Assembly: GCA_045837725.1 (NCBI GenBank)
Contig: JBEWZL010000208.1
Coordinates: 143,466-207,465 of the forward strand
Length of the DNA stretch: 64,000 nucleotides
Source: Vermamoeba vermiformis
Taxonomy: Eukaryota; Tubulinea; Echinamoebida
Direction of reading: 5' to 3'
The notes beneath the pieces were generated by a model. The model was not told the origin of the DNA and searched no databases. It worked only from the letters and a program-made list of their open reading frames with translations. A program made the translations under genes and the position numbers. Below, piece by piece: positions 1-12,523 of the stretch (its first letter is position 1; every line of letters begins with the position of its first letter).

Positions 1-85
1 TATTATAAGATTTCCTTTTTAGGAAGCCTAGTCTGTGAAATTTCCAATCAAATTTGATTCTTATGCCGTGAATTTTTATTTGCAG

Positions 86-2494
86 CTATCAAGTTGGATT
101 CTTCAAGGACCGCGAATTCACTGTAATTACTGTTGACGATCGTATTCCTTGCGGAATTTCCGGCAGACCGATATACGCTCATTGCGCTGACTGTAAGTCC
201 CACCATCGGAGACACCTCCGAAGTCCATCATTATTAATACTATCTTTGCAGCTGATGAATTCTGGGTGCCAATCGTTGAAAAAGCCTTTGCAAAAATGCA
301 CGGCTGTTACGAGAATATCATTGCGGGCATTCCTTCCGATGCACTTGTCGATTTGACCGGTGAAAGCGCCGAATCTCAGTAAGCTAGGTGACTTACAAAT
401 TAGGAAATAATTGATTTTAATTCGATCATTTTCAGTGAAATTGAAAATACCGACAAGTTCTGGCGAGATCTGGTGCACTTTACGAAAGAAAAATATTTGA
501 TGGGAAGTGCATGCAACAACAGAAAGAAAAGAATTGACTTGGGCATCATCGATGTAAGTCCTATTAACAATAGATAGTAAGAATTAGATTTTGGTGAAAT
601 TTGGGCTATTTTTAGGAACACGCGTATGGTGTATTTGAAGCACGTGAAGTTGAGGGCCACAAATTAGTTCGCATTAGAAACCCGTAAGAACATTATAAGA
701 CCGACACCTATTATTACATTATATACTCACTATGCTATTTTAATGCTATAGATGGGGTGGAACTGAATGGAAAGGTCGCTGGTGTGACGGATCCAAAGAA
801 TGGAATGATTTTCCTCGCGTGAAATCGATTCTCAACCATCAGTTCGTTGACGACGGAACATTTTGGATGTGTTTTGAGGACTTTTGCCAAGAATATACCA
901 TTCTATATGTCCTCAGGTGAGTTTCAAAAACTCTAGTGGATGTGGGTCTGATCCGTTTTTTTCACAGAATGTTGACGGACAATTTCGGTGACAAGTACGA
1001 GAAGTATTCATTGGTCAGCGAATGGAAAGGCGATACTGCTGGCGGTTGTATTAATAACAACACTTGGTACAAGGTAACTAAGACTAAGATCCAGATCTGA
1101 CCAATCAGCAACGAGCATGACTAATTAAGCCGGTATTTCCTTTTTTAGAACCCTCAATGGCTTATCAGCACAAACGAAAAAGAGTGTGATGTGACAGTGT
1201 CGCTGTCATTGCCTGACAGTCGTGCTGGCGGCAATGCGACATTCCCAGCTGTGGGCATTATGATCATGGTGCACAAGAAAGGTATTATATTAATATCGGT
1301 CATAATATACGTAACATGAACAAAAATAAACAATTAAATTAACTTTGTCGGTCATTATAGGTGCCAGTACTAAGAAAATGCAATGCAAACCTGAAGAAGT
1401 TATTGTCATGCCCAACTTCAAGCCCGCCAGAGAAAGTACGACCAGCCCCTTAATTAGCCTTGAATAAGATTCTTATTAACAATTTTTTCCTTATTTAGCA
1501 ACGGCATCGTTCGTGATGGCACCGGGTGAAACTTACGCAATTATTCCGAGCACCTTCCACAAGGGCACTGAGTCCAAGTTCTTTTTGAATATTTTCTCAA
1601 AGAAAAGAATTGTTGTGAAAGAACCTGTCAGCGAGGACTTAAGTGGTCGCACAATCAAAGTAAGTCTGATTTCCTTATTTGGAAAAGTCTAACGAGATCT
1701 ACCAGGGCAAGTGGGTCAAAGCGCAAAACAGCGGGTGGTTGTGCTAATCACCCGACGTGGGGATTGAACCCGCAATATGTGTTGACTGTCAAGGCAGCCG
1801 GCGAGGTCACAATAGCCCTGGAACAATTGACCGAGAACTTGACGCACATTGGATTCACTGTCATGAAAGGCGATGGCACGCAACGTCGCAGAGCGGAGAT
1901 GAAAGATGCCGTTGGAAATAGCGGCAGTTTTGTCAATTCTGCACAAGTCAGTGCTGACTTCAAATTGACACCTGGAGATTACATTGTTGTTCCGTCGACT
2001 TTCAGACCTCACGAAGAACTCGAGTTCACTATGCGCGTTGAAGGCGATGCTGTGGCCGAGTTCAAGCCCGTGTTGGAATGGGAGACTGTCACTTTCACTG
2101 GCAAATACGCCACCAAGTCCGGTGGTTGTCAAAACAATCGCGACACTTGGATGAACAATCCCGTGTTCAAATTTGAAGTGCCAAAGAAGACTCGTCTCGG
2201 CATCACCGTCGCATTCAATGAGGACGTACAAGGTCACCACCACGGCTTTTACATTTTTGGCAAAGAGGTCGTGAGAGGTAGGTTTTCATGAAGGGAAGAT
2301 TGCCTAATTAGGAAAGTGCTAACTTGTTACTAGATTCAATTGGTCGTAGTTCATTCGTGCCAACAACAAACGCAGTCACGCAGTACTTTGAACTCGATGT
2401 CGGCACTTATCACTTGTTGGTCTGCTCGTTCAATCCTGGCTTGGTCGGCAACTTCACCGTGACAATGTTCGCTGACGTTAAAGTCAAAATTTAA
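86..2494 (+). CDS. Calpain-family cysteine protease, 3' part (5' end outside the window)
   Basis: Ca2+-type cytosolic cysteine protease, partial. The first visible exon opens after a TTTGCAG acceptor and encodes the calpain core around DDRIPCG and [17 protein letters not shown]. The catalytic His lies in EHAYGVFEA and the catalytic Asn in RIRNPWGGTEW; the active-site Cys would be upstream of the window. Downstream are three consecutive beta-sandwich (calpain domain III/C2L) modules, each opening with a Trp or Phe and a GGC..N..TW-type signature: [18 protein letters not shown] and [10 protein letters not shown]. The end is a TAA after VKVKI. At least nine short introns are visible. There is no EF-hand domain at the C-terminus, so this is an atypical calpain with tandem C2L domains rather than a classical one. 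The family call is secure; substrate and Ca2+ dependence are unknown. Confidence 0.93.
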
Positions 2495-2563
2495 CTCGAT
2501 CGAACTATGTACGAGTAATTGTTTGTGGGAAAAGTTTTTTGTTTAATGCACCGTAGATTCTAA

Positions 2564-5500
2564 TTACAAGTTGGTTTTGGATTTGAATTGCGAGAGTAAA
2601 TAATTCGCGTAGAACTCTTGATAGTAAGGAGGCAATGTCTTCAACGTGGAAATCATTTGGTCTAATTGTTCCATTGCTTTTTCAGCCTGAACCAAGTCCT
2701 TGTTGCCATACCTAAATAATGCAACACATTAATTACTCTCCACGGGCATAAAAATCTACATTACGTACAAATCTTTTTTAGTGTAAGCCTCGTCCTCTAA
2801 GTGCTTGTAGAACACGTTGATGGAGATTGAAGGACTCAATGTAATGACGTTGTGCCACCAACAAGCAGGAATGTACAAAATATCTCCGGGCTCCAACACG
2901 CACTCCATGGAATTAGCTTTAGCGAACTTGGGGAACTTTTCCAAATCGGGATTATCAATGTCCAGCACTTTAGAGGTCGAGCCTAAAAAATTGTTTTTCT
3001 GAGTTTCACGTACTATAATTTCCATAAAAGGCAAGGGCGTACCAGTCACGTAAAGGTGCTTGACTTCTTTAGGCTCCCACAGCACAACTTTCTTGCTGCC
3101 CACAACTTGACAGAGAATGTTGTCCATCACGTCGTAATGAGTCCACATGCGAATGTCTTGTGAGCTGATGCGGAACACGCTCGAGAAGATTTTTTCCTAA
3201 TTTGGAAATATTAGTCATATTCTTAGTAAAACGTAAAACCATTCTGTTTTCTAAATTTGGCAATGCGTACCTTGATAATAGCGAATTGCTCGGGAATTTC
3301 AAAGTCATTTGCCAAATCAGGGAATGATCTCCAAATGTCCGAGACATCTTTGCGCGGGTTCTCGCCAATCGATCTGAAGTAATATCGGTCATTGTTCTCC
3401 TCCTTTTGTTCAGTGAAAACTTTGTCCATGAACTCCGGAAAAGTGACGGTGATGAACTCGTAGTTTTTGTTCACGAAATCTAAAATTGGCTGCTTTGAGA
3501 TTCGCACAGAGACCTTTGATTCGATGCACTTCGTCTTCAAATATTCCGCGGTCCATTTTTCCGTGCATTGACCAATCTTGAATCCACGAATCAGAACTGG
3601 TCTTCTATTGGCCATCATCTCTTCGATCTTTGCAGGCGATGGATTTGTTTCGATTGGTACTTCAGATTTGACACCGATCATTTTCACTGAACGAGGGATA
3701 TTTCCATACCCGGGAATCTTTGACACATCGGGAACGGGAATCTCGAACGAAGCACGTGGAGTGATGACATTAGCGTTGAGTGTGAGGACTTTGACGGGGT
3801 TCAAATGCGTGCCGAATGAGAAGCACAGCGCGCCACCGCCAATGAGAACAATTTTGCGCTCGTTGATGAGACTAGCGGTGTGTTTGACGAAAATAGCTGG
3901 CGTACCAACATCATAGTAGAGCTTGGTCCATCGATAATTCTATCAGAGGATGTCAGTTAGATAATAGTCATGGCAATTATTAGGCGTTAGTACGTACCTC
4001 AAGATTGAGCAAGTACAAGAAAGTGGTGCCTCTCTTCGAGCAACCACCAATGAGCAGCACACTTTTGCCTTGTTTGGTGAAGTTCACATCAGACGGGTTC
4101 ATTTGCTCGTTGTCAATCAACACGGCCGAGTGCGAGAACAAGCTCGTCGGAAGTTGTCCAGTGCCTTTGACAGACGTCCAGTGGTCCGTGTCAAACAAGA
4201 ACGTGTCACCAAAGTACCGGTTCATTTGATTGGCACCTCCACAGACCATCACCTGATTCGGGGCAATGAGCGTAGCTGTGTGCGAGAATCGAGGGCTGGG
4301 TGTGAATTCGGATAAAGATAGACTGGAGCTCTTCGCCTTATACGTGAAGTTGAAGCCCGTGCTTGGGTCACTGTTCGGCTGCATCGTCAACTCGATGATG
4401 TAGCTGTCATTCAATGCCGTGATAGCGTTGCTAACAACATCAACTACGTAATTATTATGGTTAGCTACTATTTTCTGAAAATTGTAAAAAATAAGTGTCG
4501 TACCTCCGCGACCGCCAAACACGAGGAACTTGAATACTTTGCTCTTGTCCTCGGCAACATAATGGGCGAATAATGTTAGAGGAATGTCGCCAGCGAGGAG
4601 AAGGTTGGTTTCCTGTAATCTCAATCTGCTTCCATCTCATGGTTGGCGATTTCTCCAGGTTCAATCTGGTCTCCAACACGAACAAATCTCCGAACGGCTG
4701 CGTCGGGCCTTTAATACAAAACAAGGTTTAAACTTGGTCTTTACGTGCAATTTGAGTTGTTTTAACTTACTGGCACGACCTCCGAAGAGCAACATTTTGT
4801 CGCCATCAAAAACTTCGGCCGCGTGGAACATTCGTTTCTCGGGTATGTTGCCACTAGCCTCCATCAATTGACACTGAAATAAACGTTAGTAGCTGATCAG
4901 CAAGGACGGCTATATCTATCTTACATTGAAAGACTCGGGTTCTACAAGTACTAAGTCGTTCAATCTTTGTTGCTTTGAGTCACCACCGAAACCACCAAAG
5001 ATCAGAATTTGATGGCCTGTCACTACTACTGCACTATGACCCCATCTCTTAAGTGAAGAAGATCGACCACTCAACTTAGGATCAGAGTAGTGAACAGATT
5101 CTGCGAGGTTAAGAAATGGTCAGAAAGAAGTCACGTGACATTTTTGCAACATACCAAAGGGCTTCATTTCCTTCAACTCGCCGTCGTAAGTCTCATCAAA
5201 CTCGAGTTTCTTCGGGAAGTATTCGCTCAGCTGATCGAACATGGCCCAATCTTTGTTGTGTTCCTTCGAGGCCAAGCTGATCGCGTAATGTCCGCACTTA
5301 ATGTTCCACTCCTCGTACTCGTCAAAATCCTCCAACTGTTCAATTCGCTGAACCTCCTCAAGCCCTATCGAGTGCTTGTAGAACGACAACAAATCCGCGA
5401 CCGTGCATCGGTCAAACCCAAGCTTGGTGTATCTGTCACGCATCAACTTGACGCTGCAGTACAGCTTAGTGCCGAACAGAGGTGAGCCACGGCCTTTGAG

Positions 5501-7010
5501 TGTCTGTAACATCACACGTCCGAACGCGTCCTAATAGCGCTCATTAGCTAATGTCCTTAACATAGCTCGGGTAACACAAGGTTTGAGGCAAAAATTGTAC
5601 ATACCTTGGGCACCACTTGTTCGTAAGTCATAAGCAGTACGTTGTCAAAGGCACCTGAGATCCATTGAATAATCTTGTCGGAGTCCTCGGGATGAATGTA
5701 AGTCAAAACACATTCCGCAAAGATGAGGGTCGGCTTCTTCCAGTCAATGTTGCAGAACTTAAGTTTCTTCTCTAATGTTGCTATATCTCGCAAATCGCCC
5801 TTGAATAAGTGATAGCCGCGTCTGTGAATCTCATCATCGGTCGAATACATTTTCAGTTGTTTTTCTAAGTTAACGACGAGGTCTTCGAGTCGTGCTTTGT
5901 CACGGTTTAGTTGCCATAGGGCTGCTATTTCTTCAGACGATAATTCCACTTGTTTTTTGTCACCTTCACCGTTTACTTTTGCCTCGCTATTGTTGGATTG
6001 GACAGGTGTTTTGTCTTGGATATTTTGCTTGACGAGCTGAAGCTTCTCTTTCGTGTCGTTCAATTGCTGTGTCAATTCTTGAATCCACTCTGCGTGTTCT
6101 CTATTTTCAATGACTTCCTATTGTGTAATAATTATGTTAGTATTAGGTTTCAGAGGCTGTTTAGAACCGCCACGTGCCTTGTCTAAGAGGGAGTGAAGCA
6201 TGTCATTTTCCATAATTGTCTTAGTCTTTCGACCGACGACGCCTTCAAAGTCAACCTAGGTATTTAAATTAATTATGGAATCCATATTAATCGCAAATTA
6301 AATTGTAATTTTCAAATAATTTTTCTATATTTTTCGCTGACCACGCCACGTCGTAAAATATGTATTACCTCATAATACGAGTGTAAAAAGTTGTTAAATA
6401 TTTTTAAGTCGCCCTTTAATATCCAATACGAGGTGTCAAAGCCTGAAATTGCAAAAAGACGCGTTAGATCTCGCGGTTTATTTTTAACTTGGTTATTACC
6501 TGCTCCAAGGGAAATGATTTGCTTCGGATAATTCGGGTTCTTCGTTAAAAATTGTCTGTTTAAATTAGAATACTGTTGTAAACAAGTTGGCACGTGCGAT
6601 CCACCGATCTTACCTAAGAATATCTCTAATAACTTTACACCGAATATAGTATCCTCTGTTAATCAAAGGTGAACGCCTTGGAGGCTTTGTTACAAAATTT
6701 CTTAAATATTCGTCTTGGAAGTAGCCAAATCTAGCTGCCGAACCTGGATCGCGAGTAGAGCATTAGCCATACACGAAGCCATATGTAATATAATAATATC
6801 AATGTACGCACGTTTGCTAACAATGCTGTCATCGTTCGTTTGCTGCACAGACTCGGGGATCTGGTTCTCTTGCTCCATCCGCGAGTGTTTAGACTTAGCG
6901 GCACTAAATTTTGTTGAGCGAGTAGTGTCGCTGCTATGTGATGTATCTGTACAACATGGTGGCCACGTGTGGACCATTTTTGGATTTTGGGCATTTTTTC
7001 TTCGGAGCAT
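2564..7010 (-). CDS. TYW4: TYW4/LCMT2-like tRNA wybutosine carboxymethyltransferase (methyltransferase, Kelch and JmjC domains)
   Basis: Predicted last-step enzyme of wybutosine synthesis on tRNA-Phe (methylation and methoxycarbonylation). Domains in order: an LCMT-type SAM methyltransferase with SKRSAARFGYFQDEYLRNF, RRSPLINRGYYIR and IISLGAG..FDTSYW; a Kelch beta-propeller at about 3,900-5,100 (LLFGGRAS, VCGGANQMNRYFGDTFLFD); and a C-terminal JmjC/cupin domain with the Fe(II) ligands HYD (in MWTHYDVMDN) and the distal His of ACWWHNV. This domain order is that of TYW4/LCMT2. Between the two halves of the methyltransferase sits a charged coiled-coil-like insert of about 80 residues (about 5,880-6,110). 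The start at 7010 (MLRRKNAQ) is the likeliest; a second Met is at 6977. The gene is divergent from the IPT/ankyrin gene, with about 190 bp between them. Exon ends near 6,150-6,620 are the least certain. Confidence 0.9.
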
Positions 7011-7202
7011 TTTGGCTGAAATTCTGCAATCGATGAAAGAAGCAAAATTTAGCGGCCAGAAAAAAGGTAGAATTTGAACACAAAGGGACTCAACAGGAAG
7101 AGGAACAATACTCTGACGTGTAATTAAAGTCCCACTCTTGTTGCAACCACAGTTCATTTGCAATAAGATCTAGTTAGTAGGTAGTTTACGGCACTAGCGG
7201 AC

Positions 7203-10200
7203 ATGGAACAAATACAAGGCGCGCTTATCGAATTAGTGGCATTATTGCAAAAATTATCACCGAGTCAGCTTCGCGGATTATGCCACTTTCTTAACCCTCG
7301 CAATCCAACGGATATCAATTTCTCCCTTATCAACGACCTTATTCAACGAAGCTCCCCTCAACAATTAGAGCAATTAATTCAAGCATCATCGAAATTACTA
7401 CATTTGGACCAACAAGGGGGAGAGGATAAAGAGAAGAATGAGCTGCAACAGTTTGCGCAGATTTATCACCTTCATCTGCTAAAGCGATTGCTGGCGGATC
7501 TGAATCAAATGCAATGGATGAAATTATTCGATTTATTAGTGGTAGCCCCTGGCACGCAGCAAGTCGAGCAGCTTCAAGTACTAGGCGAGATTCAGCAATT
7601 ATTGGCTCAAATACATCCTGAAACTTTGCAAGCCCTTCGCAGCGAGCTTGAAGATATGCTGAAGAATAACCCACAATCGAATGGTAATTGTTATATTAAC
7701 ATGCAAACGAGAAAATCAAAACAAAAAACCACATGCGAAAAATCTGCCGAAGCTTGCCAATAGCTTTTGGATGACTTTATTTAACCACGATATAATATAT
7801 ATTTTTTTCAGTATATTTCCATATATTTTGCGGCTCTACAAAATGAAATAACTGATTTATTTTTTTTTAGTGCTCGAGGCTTTAGAAACAGCCATCCAGC
7901 TCCCCGACGACCATTTTTATCTATATCAACCACTCAGCCTTCTTTTACAAACACCGCAAATGGAGGATTTGTTGCATTTGCAAGAAGTGATACCGAGATG
8001 GGAACCCATACAGTTAATCCAGGTTACACGCCTTTCCGATATTGGAATGTTCGATACCATTAACCTCAAGGAGCTTTTGTGCGGAAAAGAACTGCACAAT
8101 AACAATAACCAGATGGAGTAAGTAACTTTAGAGAACAAATTATCTTTGTTTGCAAGATGCGATTTTACGCAGTCTACCCGTTAATTTAATTCACACCCAA
8201 AGCTCGAAATTTCTCTTTTGTGATTCTGTTCAGAGCTCTCGCTCCGATTCACGGATATCCGCAACTAACAGCGTTTTTAGCTTGGAGGAAGGCGACGAAG
8301 GCGACGACGCAGAACCACCACAGTAAGTTTTTTTGAATTTATTTGCTGCCTATTCCTATTAGTTTGTTCGGTGAATCACACGCTATCTCGTTGTTCATCG
8401 ATTACAAAACCAATATTCCGATTTTTTTCCGACCCGCATTTCCTTTTATGACTCATCGCAGCACAACGAAAAATTTAAGCAAAGATCATTCGCATATTAT
8501 TCTAGGATATTAAAATCGTTTGGACTACCTCCAAAAATGGCGCATCTTTTACGGACTAATATCCTTTGATCAATATCTGACCTGTTTCTGTAGCACGCTC
8601 CAGCTTCAATTCATTGACCAACCCCCCGAGAAATGCGTGTACAAGCGCAACGTTAAGCCTCCACCAGTACTTATGGTATCAGGCGAGCAAGGCCCGAACG
8701 ATGGCAACCTCTACATTATCGTCAATCTTATTCGGTGCGATACGTTCCAAGAGGCCCCCACGCTGCTCACCGGAAACAAGCCCGTCAAGTAAGTTTTTCT
8801 AATTTGGTTCCAAAACGCTTGAATTTCCTTTTCTGGCATGAGATTATAAAAGACAGGATTCAATCAGAATCACATATGTACCGGAAAAATTTCAGATAAT
8901 AGTATCTTGCCTGCGCTGAGTGCGTGTTTATCGTGACTAACGAAAACTTTGTAGGGTCACGGCAAACAGGGTTATTCCTTTCAAGAAGTTGAAGATTATG
9001 TCTACTTCCCACCAATTGAACGAGACACTGTTTAGCTTACGATTTGAGCTGAGGAGATATAACGGAGACGAGTACGAGACACTGCACACGATAACTTCCG
9101 ATCCTATTTGCGTCCTTTCGCACTCGACCCAATTAAAACAAAGTAAGTAGATCTGAAGTGGGACTCAACCGTCCCGTCCTGTTCGTACATTTTTGAATCA
9201 TAGCATTGAACATTTTATTTAACTTGTCATACTAATTGTTCTTTAAAAATAGCAAACAAAGATTTGCCGATGGTGGCCGAAGTGATCCCGGTTAGCGGAC
9301 CTCCATCTGGCTACACCCGCGTGGTTGTCTTAGGAGCTAATTTTGCTGACAGTCCCACTACGCGAGTGAAGTTTGATGATATTGAAGTGATGCCAATATT
9401 CCACGGTCCCAAGACGTTGATCTGCCACACCCCGAAGCACGAGCCTGGCACCGTGAAGGTGACTGTCTGTAACGATGCCAAGAAGTAAGTGTCCCTTTTA
9501 TGGTATTTATGACGATGACGTGCGACTAACCTCGTATTTGCAGATGGAGCGACACTGCTGGAACATTCACTTACGACGCAGCGATTGAGCAGGAACAGGA
9601 CCAAGAGGCCGTTAGCCTTGATCAACAATTCAAGTTAAATATTGGTAAGTTGTTAACTTTTAGTTACTATGACGAGTGCTAACAGTTTTATAGCCGACAG
9701 CATTTGGGAGGCAGCTTTCGAGGGAGGCTTTGACTCCATCCGGATCTTAACCCAACCCGAGAAGTCGAACGAATCAAATACCAATGTTGATTTGCCTGAT
9801 GACCGAGGGTACACCGCTCTGCACTACAGTGCCGCCCATGGTTACGACGATATCACCGGATTGTTGCTTGAACGTCACGCACGCTTCGATCTGACCGACC
9901 CTCGTCAAGGCAATACTGCCATACACTGGGCTGCTCAAAATGGCCATAAAACAACCGTCGAACTCCTTCTCAAGCACGAACAAAATCTCTTGTTGCAGTA
10001 CCTAAGAGCCGTCCGTCGAAGCCAACGTTCAGCATGCCGTTTCAACAGCGTGGTGAACTTCCAGAACTACGATGGCAACTCTCCCTTGCACTTAGCTGTG
10101 GTGGAAGGCCAGTTTGACATTGTCAAAACGTTGGTCACTGCCGGAGCTAACGTGAACTTGCCTAATTTGGACGGACTTTCCCCTCTCCACGCCGCTGTTC

Positions 10201-10901
10201 AAGCCGGCCGTGTGGATATTGCTCGATTTTTGATCCTCAACGGAGCTTTCGTCAATCAACAAGACATCGAAGGGGATACCCCAATGCACTGGGCCGTTCG
10301 TCATGGTCAATACCAGATGCTGAATCTTCTGTTGGATCAAGGTGCCGGATTCGACATTAAGAACAGCGATGCAGAGACTCCTCTTCTGCTAGCTGCTTCT
10401 ATTAACGAAGAGAGCTTGATGCGTCTTCTCGTTTCAAAGGTAAGCTTGTCTCTTAATTTTAATTAACCGGCATTCACTTAACGACCTTATCAATTTAGGG
10501 CGCAAATGTTGAAGCTCAAGATAAGCTTGGCCTCAATGCCTTGCACTGGGCTGCTATGCTGGAAAACGAGAGTATGGCCAAGTTGCTGCTGGAGACCTCA
10601 ACGAAAAAGCGCCAATTTGTTTTGGATCAAGACAAGTCTGGTTTGTCTGCGCTTAGCCTTGCTTACGTAAGTGTTCTATCCCACGAACAATGTATATTTG
10701 AATGGTCGACTCACCTCTCTGTGTCAACAGATGTACGGCAATCAAAGGATAATTTCCGCGTTCCTTGAGGTAGTTGGCAAGCCTGCTATTGACGTTGTTG
10801 CGAGTAAAGAAGACGAGTCGTGTCGTTCGACAATGATGCACAAGTATCACATGCTCGCAGCGAACAATGGCATGCAGCTGGTAACACCAATGTACCATTA
10901 A
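7203..10901 (+). CDS. IPT/TIG-domain and ankyrin-repeat protein, probable transcriptional regulator
   Basis: Starts at MEQIQGALIEL with a helical, Leu/Gln-rich N-terminus of about 240 residues, then a short acidic exon (LEEGDEGDDAEPP). A beta-rich segment follows at about 8,590-9,145 (KCVYKRNVKPPPVLMVSG, SLRFELRRYNGDEYETL, DPICVLSHSTQ). It looks like a Rel/CSL-type or related immunoglobulin-fold DNA-binding region, but I could not match it to a named family. Next is an IPT/TIG domain (VIPVSGPPSGYTRVVVLGAN, VKFDDIEVMP, GTVKVTVCND), then seven or more ankyrin repeats (GYTALHYSAAHGYDD, GNTAIHWAAQNGHKT, GNSPLHLAVVEGQFD, GLSPLHAAVQAGRVD, GDTPMHWAVRHGQYQ, GLNALHWAAMLENES). The order of Ig-fold, IPT and ankyrin recalls NF-kB p100/p105, CAMTA and fungal SPT23/MGA2. 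A nuclear regulatory role is inferred. The gene ends in a TAA after TPMYH. Confidence 0.8.
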
Positions 10902-11114
10902 TATTATTTATCAATAACCTCTGTAAAATTTCATCCTCCTCCCTCGGCCAACGACTCCCACGAGAGATTTCATGTGCCCTCTTGTAAATAAAAGAGCCCA
11001 AGTTTTGTGTTAATTGTGTTCTGTCAATTTTGTCGTTGCTGTGTCAGCTCTTTTTTTCGCGGTTTTTTTATTTTCAATATTGTAATGATCGCTGCATCAT
11101 GTTAGGCGAGCTCT

Positions 11115-12422
11115 ATGGATTTATTATGTAATCTGGAGCTGCCCAATGATATTTGGAGAGAAATATTTTCGTTGATCAGCTGTCTCGAGACGCTTGTCCT
11201 TCTGCAGCGTGCTTGCAAATTATTTAGGCGTGAAATCAATTTAAAAGAAGCGCACAAACTGTTTGAAGATACGAATATGTCGCCAGGTAATTTTACTATT
11301 TAATTTTGCAATATAAACTTTCAGATCAAGTTAACACGCTTAACTTCATCGTAAACGCACGCATATATTTCGATATATTTAATACATATATCGTTTAGAA
11401 ATAATGTTAAGATTTTCTCGACGCAAGAAGTATCACGCGACCCATCTACAAGTCAGACAACAGTATGTCCTTACTACAGCGGCTCTAAGGCATAACATAA
11501 TTCTTTCTAACTATGCTCTATTGCCAAAGCTTCAAGCATATTAACGGAGCGGAGGATCCAAACATTCCCAAGTTCAAAATTGTTGTAGTCGGTCCAAAGC
11601 ACTCAGGCAAATCTTCGTTATGCCAAACATTTCTTGTACGTTGTATTTTGATTCACATTCGTGCTAATTCTATTGTTTTAGTACCAGCATTTTGACCCGG
11701 TAGTTCGTTATGACACCTTTGTAAGAGTTGACGTGCGCAAGGTTGGACGGATTAATAATTGATTTTCAAGGCAACCAGAAGACTCAAGTCGGAGGCTATT
11801 GTATCAGAATTAGATATGGTACGTTCCACATGGTACACGATGAGACGTGCTAACACGATTTTGTAGTGGGACACAGCAGGAGTACGTAACAATGTCGGAC
11901 TTGGTAAATGTCAGTTTACTGACTATTTATCAGCATGAGAAGTACTCGGAGGCTATAGCAAATTCATATTATCGCGAGGCATCTGCCGTTCTAATATGTT
12001 TCAGTCTAATCGATCGAAACACGTTCATTCAAGCGTTGGATCTGTTCGTGAAACACTGTCTCAAGTACGAGAATCTGTTAACAAATACGGTTTTCTATCT
12101 TATTGGCAACAAATCTGACTTGGAGAGTGATCGCCAAGTTCGCAAGTGCGAAATAGAGGTAAATTCCTCATCGATGGTAATCAGCCAAAACTAATCTGCT
12201 AATCCAGTGGGCATCTACCGTATTAAAAATGAAGTATTTCGAGTTAGCAGCTACAAATGTTGGCGTTGTAACATCAGCGTTTAGAAAAATTGCTGAAGAG
12301 TTATTGCAAGTTGCTTGGTAAGTCGTTGGATCCAACTGTTTGACAACGTAGCTTACCTTCATAACAGCTGCACTACGAATCCGCCAAGCATTTCAAGCTC
12401 ACGGTGGTGTTCATTGATGTAA
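11115..12422 (+). CDS. Apparent F-box/small GTPase (Rab/Ras-like) fusion protein
   Basis: The first exon encodes an F-box-like motif (LPNDIWREIFSLISC, then LLQRACKLF). Following exons give a basic linker (MLRFSRRKKYHATHLQ) and then a complete small GTPase: G1 GPKHSGKSSL, G3 WDTAGHEKYSEAI, G4 NKSD, and a final helix TSAFRKIAEELL. The frames can be joined if the intron at about 11,462-11,527 ends in an AAG acceptor; it contains a good CTAAC branch site. If not, the GTPase could start separately at ATG 11513. After QVAW a GTAAGT...CAG intron gives a C-terminus with adjacent cysteines; without that splice the stop falls at 12,325. The catalytic Gln after DTAG is replaced by His (DTAGHE, compared with DTAGQE). 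Function is not known; ubiquitin-ligase adaptor plus GTP switch is only an inference from the domains. Confidence 0.62.
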
Positions 12423-12523
12423 TTTGGATGCTTACCTTCAATGGCCTGTTTTTCACCACGTGCCTTTCAGTGAAAAACAGGCAGCTTTAATCCAAATAGT
12501 AATAGTAACAACACCACAACCCA

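Noticed and set aside
1-85. TTTCCTTTTTAG near the window start looked like a splice acceptor before an exon
   Set aside because: All three frames of bases 22-85 contain stops, so it is intronic sequence ahead of the exon starting at 86.
1716-2243. Long minus-strand frame opposite the calpain
   Set aside because: Mirror image of the calpain exon in another frame.
1-5000. Apparent excess of GATC-containing words such as AGATCT and GGATCC
   Set aside because: A hand count over the first 3.7 kb gave about 14 against about 14 expected from base composition.
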